Source: an uncultured Christensenellaceae bacterium
GTDB taxonomy: Bacteria > Bacillota > Clostridia > Christensenellales > Pumilibacteraceae
Assembly (NCBI GenBank): GCA_910587595.1
Contig: CAJULQ010000005.1
Span: forward strand, 8,941 to 72,940
Length of the DNA: 64,000 nucleotides
Direction of reading: 5' to 3'
The notes beneath the pieces are model-generated. The model ran no database searches. It saw only the letters and a program-made list of their open reading frames with translations, and was not told the DNA's origin. Positions within the stretch are counted from its first letter, which is position 1, and each line of letters begins with the position of its first letter. The translations under genes were made by a program, and so were the position numbers. Shown in pieces: positions 60,793-64,000 of this stretch.

Positions 60793-61875
60793 ATGAAAAT
60801 TTATGTATATGCGATCTGTAAAAACGAAAGTAAGTTCGTAAACCGCTTTTTGGCGGCGCTTAAAGAGGCCGACGGCGTGTATGTGCTCGATACCGGCTCT
60901 GCCGACGATACGGTGGCATTATTGCGCGCGGGCGGCGCGGTGGTGGCGCAAAAGACGTATGACCCTTTTCGGTTCGACATTGCCCGCAACGACAGTTTGG
61001 CGTTGGCGCCCGACGACGGCGACCTATACTTTTGCTTGGATCTCGACGAAGTGCCCGAAAAAGGTTGGCGCGACTTTTTGGAAAAGGCGGCTATGGCGGC
61101 GCCGCAAGCCAACCGCTTTATGTATCGCTACGTGTGGAGCCACAACCCCGACGGCAGCGACGGCGTGGTGTTTTGGTCGGAAAAGATCCACCGTCGCGGC
61201 TACCGTTGGAAGGGCGCCGTGCACGAGGTGACCGTGCCCGAAGAGGGGGTAACGGTGCGCGCCGCCTATGCCTACGGCATGCAGGTAACGCACCACCCCG
61301 ACGAGAAAAAGTCGCGTTCGTCTTATCTGCCGCTTTTAGAGATCGCGGCGGCCGAATCGCCCGACGACGACCGCACCGCCCACTATTTGGGGCGGGAATA
61401 CATGTTTGCGGGCAAGAACGAAAAAGCCGTTGCCCAACTGTTGCGCCACTTGTCGTTGCCCTCGGCCACGTGGGCGGACGAGCGCGCCGCGTCTATGCGC
61501 TATCTGTCGCAGTGTTACGAGCGCATGGGCAACAAGCGCGAGTCGGTGCGTTGGGCGTTGCGCGCGGCGGCCGAATCGCCCGACACGCGCGAACCGTATT
61601 TGCGCTTGGCGCGCGCCTTTTTCGAGGTGCAAGATTACGCGGGCGTGCTGTGGGCGGCGGGCGCGGGATTGCGTATCACCGAGCGCAAGCTTTCGTATAT
61701 CACCGAGCCGGACGCGTGGGGCGCGCCGTTGCACGATCTGCTGTCTATTGCCTATTACCAGTTCGGGCAGTATAAAAAGGCGGCCGAAGAGGCGGAGATC
61801 GCGCTGTCGTTCGGCCAAGACGAGCGCATACGCAATAACTTGCAAATTTACATAGCCGCGCAAAACGAAAAATAA
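60793..61875 (+). CDS. Family 2 glycosyltransferase with TPR tail
   Basis: A 360-residue cytoplasmic protein. The GT-A domain begins MKIYVYAICKNESKFVNRF, has VLDTGSADDTV, and a metal-binding DLDEVP near residue 83. The C-terminal half holds TPR-like helices (ERAASMRYLSQCYERMGNKR, then QFGQYKKAAEEAEIALS). This architecture is seen in protein- and bacteriocin-modifying glycosyltransferases. The acceptor is unknown. TATACT (60782-60787) lies five bases before the ATG. Confidence 0.85.
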   Translation: MKIYVYAICKNESKFVNRFLAALKEADGVYVLDTGSADDTVALLRAGGAVVAQKTYDPFRFDIARNDSLALAPDDGDLYFCLDLDEVPEKGWRDFLEKAAMAAPQANRFMYRYVWSHNPDGSDGVVFWSEKIHRRGYRWKGAVHEVTVPEEGVTVRAAYAYGMQVTHHPDEKKSRSSYLPLLEIAAAESPDDDRTAHYLGREYMFAGKNEKAVAQLLRHLSLPSATWADERAASMRYLSQCYERMGNKRESVRWALRAAAESPDTREPYLRLARAFFEVQDYAGVLWAAGAGLRITERKLSYITEPDAWGAPLHDLLSIAYYQFGQYKKAAEEAEIALSFGQDERIRNNLQIYIAAQNEK

Positions 61876-61905
61876 ACGTTGTCCGCCGCCGTGTTTTTAT
61901 TTTGC

Positions 61906-61935
61906 TTGCGTAAACGGCGCACATGGTGGTATACT
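61906..61935 (+). promoter_or_regulatory. Promoter of fbp
   Basis: TTGCGT (61906-61911), 18 nt, TATACT (61930-61935); a short leader with AAAGGCGG precedes ATG 61955. Confidence 0.65.
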
Positions 61936-61954
61936 GAAAAAAAGGCGGTGCTAT

Positions 61955-63868
61955 ATGGACGGACTGACGGAAAAACTATTCGGCGAGCGCTTTCCCACGG
62001 CGCAAGACGTTGTTAGCGAGATCATCAATTTGGAAGCGATCTTGCGTTTGCCCAAGGGAACGGAACACTTTTTGAGCGACTTGCACGGCGAATACGGCGC
62101 GTTTTGTCACCTTATCAACAGCGGGAGCGGCGTGATCCGATCCAAGATCGCCGCGCTGTTCGGCAAGCTGTTGTCGGCCGAAGAACTGAGCGACCTTGCC
62201 ACCACGGTGTATTATCCCGCCGAGAAGATCGCGGCGGCCGAAAAGTCGGGCGCCGATATGAACGGGTGGTATAAAACCATGCTGTATCGGCTCACCTTAT
62301 TAGCGCGCGAATGCGGCAAAAAGTACACGCGTAGCAAGGTGCGCAAGTGCATGCCGCCCGAATTTGCATACATAATCGACGAAATGTTGCACGCCGCCGA
62401 CGACGTGGGCGACCGCAACGCCTATTACGACGAGATATTCTCGGAGATCATAAAGCTTAACAGCGCCTCGTCCTTTTTGCAAGCCATTGCCGCGCTCATC
62501 AAGCGGCTGTCGGTGGACAAGTTGCATATCGTGGGCGACGTGTTCGACCGCGGCGAGCACCCCGACAAGATCATGGATATTTTGTGCGATTACCACAGTA
62601 TCGATTTTCAGTGGGGCAACCACGATATTTTGTGGATGGGCGCTTTTTTGGGGTCGCGCGCGTGCATAGCCACGGTGGTGGAACTGTGCTTGAAGTACGG
62701 CAACTTGGAGTTGCTTGAAATGGGGTACGGCATTTCTTTGCGCGAGTTGGCTTTTTTCGCCGACAAAAAAGAATACGACCCCAAGTTTGCCATCAACGCG
62801 GCGGGCAAAAAAATAAGCGATACCGACGCCGTGCTGTCGGCCAAAATGCGCAAAGCCATCTTCTTAATGTTGTTGAAGTTGGAGGGGCAGGCCATTGCCC
62901 GCCATCCCGAATACGGCATGGAAGGGCGCGCCTTGCTCAAAAAAATAGACCGCCGCGGCGGTCGGGTGGAGATCGACGGCCAACACGTTGCCATCGACAC
63001 GGCCGACTTCGATTCTTTGGACGGCCGCGACCCGTTGCGGCTCACGCAAGCGGAAGAAAACGTGCTGTGTTCGCTCGAACGCGCGTTTGCGAGCAGTGAG
63101 AAGTTGGAGCGGCACGTGCAGTTTTTGTTGCGCAAGGGTTCGGTGTATTCGGTGCACAACGGCAACCTTATCTTTCACGGCTGTATCCCGTTAGACCAAA
63201 AGGGCGATTTTTTGCCTGTGGCGGCGTGCGGCGGCAAGCGCGGCAAAGCGTGTATGGACGCGTTCGCCCAAATGGTGCACCGCGCGGCGCGCACCAAACA
63301 AGCGCAAGATACCGATGTGTTTTGGTATTTGTGGTGCGGCAGCGGCAGTCCGTTGTTCGGCCGCAAAAAACTGGCCACGTTCGAAAACATCTATTTGCCG
63401 TCGGCGGGTTTGAGCGCGGAAGAGAAAAACCCTTATTACACGCTCAGCCGCACAAAAGAGATCGCCCAAAAAATATTGGCGGAGTTCGGCCTTACGGATA
63501 ACAACTGCCATATCATCAACGGGCATATTCCCGTGCACTGCAAAGAGGGCGAGAATCCCGTGAAAGCGGACGGCAAACTCATTGTGATAGACGGCGGCTT
63601 TTGCCGCGCGTATCACGAGCGCACGGGCATTGCCGGCTACACACTCATCTATAATTCTTACGGCATGCGGCTGTGCGCGCATAATCCCTTTTGCGGCGTG
63701 CAAGAGGCCATCGAGGGTAACCGCGACATCGTGTCCGATATCACCGTGTTCGATACCGTAGGCCGTCGGCTCAAAGTGAACGATACCGATACGGGCGTTG
63801 CCATTCGCAGTCAGATCGCCTCGCTTAAGCAATTGCTAAGCGAAAAATTCGGCATGTCCGTGGGGTAG
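61955..63868 (+). CDS. fbp: Fructose-1,6-bisphosphatase, class III
   Basis: A 637-residue enzyme of the Firmicutes type. The metallophosphatase motifs are SDLHGEY (41-47), GDVFDRGEHPD and WGNHDILWMG, then INGHIPVHCKEGENPVK and DGGFCRAYHERTGIAGYTL in the C-terminal half. It dephosphorylates fructose 1,6-bisphosphate in gluconeogenesis. Length and motif order match Bacillus Fbp. It stands alone with its own promoter. Confidence 0.97.
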   Translation: MDGLTEKLFGERFPTAQDVVSEIINLEAILRLPKGTEHFLSDLHGEYGAFCHLINSGSGVIRSKIAALFGKLLSAEELSDLATTVYYPAEKIAAAEKSGADMNGWYKTMLYRLTLLARECGKKYTRSKVRKCMPPEFAYIIDEMLHAADDVGDRNAYYDEIFSEIIKLNSASSFLQAIAALIKRLSVDKLHIVGDVFDRGEHPDKIMDILCDYHSIDFQWGNHDILWMGAFLGSRACIATVVELCLKYGNLELLEMGYGISLRELAFFADKKEYDPKFAINAAGKKISDTDAVLSAKMRKAIFLMLLKLEGQAIARHPEYGMEGRALLKKIDRRGGRVEIDGQHVAIDTADFDSLDGRDPLRLTQAEENVLCSLERAFASSEKLERHVQFLLRKGSVYSVHNGNLIFHGCIPLDQKGDFLPVAACGGKRGKACMDAFAQMVHRAARTKQAQDTDVFWYLWCGSGSPLFGRKKLATFENIYLPSAGLSAEEKNPYYTLSRTKEIAQKILAEFGLTDNNCHIINGHIPVHCKEGENPVKADGKLIVIDGGFCRAYHERTGIAGYTLIYNSYGMRLCAHNPFCGVQEAIEGNRDIVSDITVFDTVGRRLKVNDTDTGVAIRSQIASLKQLLSEKFGMSVG

Positions 63869-63942
63869 GGCGCCCCTTCACTATCGCCCCGAGCATGCTT
63901 ATACAATCATACTGTCACCACGAGCACGTTTACTTTTCCACC

Positions 63943-64000
63943 ACTGTCACCCCGAGCGTAGCCGAGGGGTCTACTTGTGCCGAGAGGAAAAAGATTTCTC
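63943..64000. repeat. Dispersed intergenic repeat at the window end
   Basis: CTGTCACCCCGAGCGTAGCC, then GAGGGGTCTAC and AAAAGATTTCTC, which is the second repeat family joined to the start of the first. It runs off the window; smaller degenerate copies lie at 63884-63930. Confidence 0.75.

Noticed and set aside
63884..63930. A terminator directly after fbp
   Set aside because: The sequence consists of degenerate dispersed repeat pieces; I could not find a stem followed by a T-run.

Overview
The window comes from a Clostridia-like member of the Bacillota, probably an uncultured gut or anaerobic lineage. The evidence is the S10-spc-alpha ribosomal operon in Firmicutes order (secY-adk-map-KOW protein-infA-rpmJ-rpsM-rpsK-rpsD-rpoA-rplQ), a zinc-type S14, SpoVG, Veg, a SipL-like SPOCS/LysM protein and a class III fructose-1,6-bisphosphatase. 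G+C is moderately high, so long antisense shadow frames are common and are not annotated.

Layout. 1-9580: a tightly overlapping four-gene operon: a TPR/leucine-rich/beta-propeller-like protein cut by the window edge, an SNF2-type helicase, a cysteine-rich zinc-ribbon protein and a membrane protein with InlB-type repeats. No function is known. 9581-9964: non-coding, with an inverted repeat, a terminator and dispersed repeats. 9965-12079 (minus): an ECF-like sigma factor, a secreted C39-like cysteine peptidase and a single-span anti-sigma-like protein. 12340-20573 (plus): a MACPF/perforin-family protein whose signal peptide is cut off by an in-frame TAA, then three MacB/FtsX-type ABC transporters. 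The peptidase and the MACPF gene share an almost identical 44-bp promoter block, so both arms of the divergent locus appear co-regulated. This is the strongest candidate for an undescribed system here.

20574-24963: dispersed repeats, a small TIR-like protein with a leaderless-type promoter, then pheA and secA. 25098-41530: a structured leader and the S10-spc-alpha cluster from rpsJ to rplQ, ending in a strong terminator. 41534-45366: an XRE repressor divergent from a DUF6809-type protein over paired palindromic operators, thioredoxin, a PepV-like dipeptidase and gltX. 45440-48622: a GH106-like glycosidase and tRNA-Gly(CCC) with a duplicated 3' end. 48782-64000: veg, a SipL-like gene, a HAD phosphatase, a PadR-HAAS-DUF4097 envelope-stress-type operon, an esterase/ABC-F pair, a cation-efflux protein, spoVG, murC, a PHP phosphatase, an M23 peptidase, a glycosyltransferase and fbp, ending in another dispersed repeat.

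All calls are by reading motifs and context. No database search or folding computation was run.
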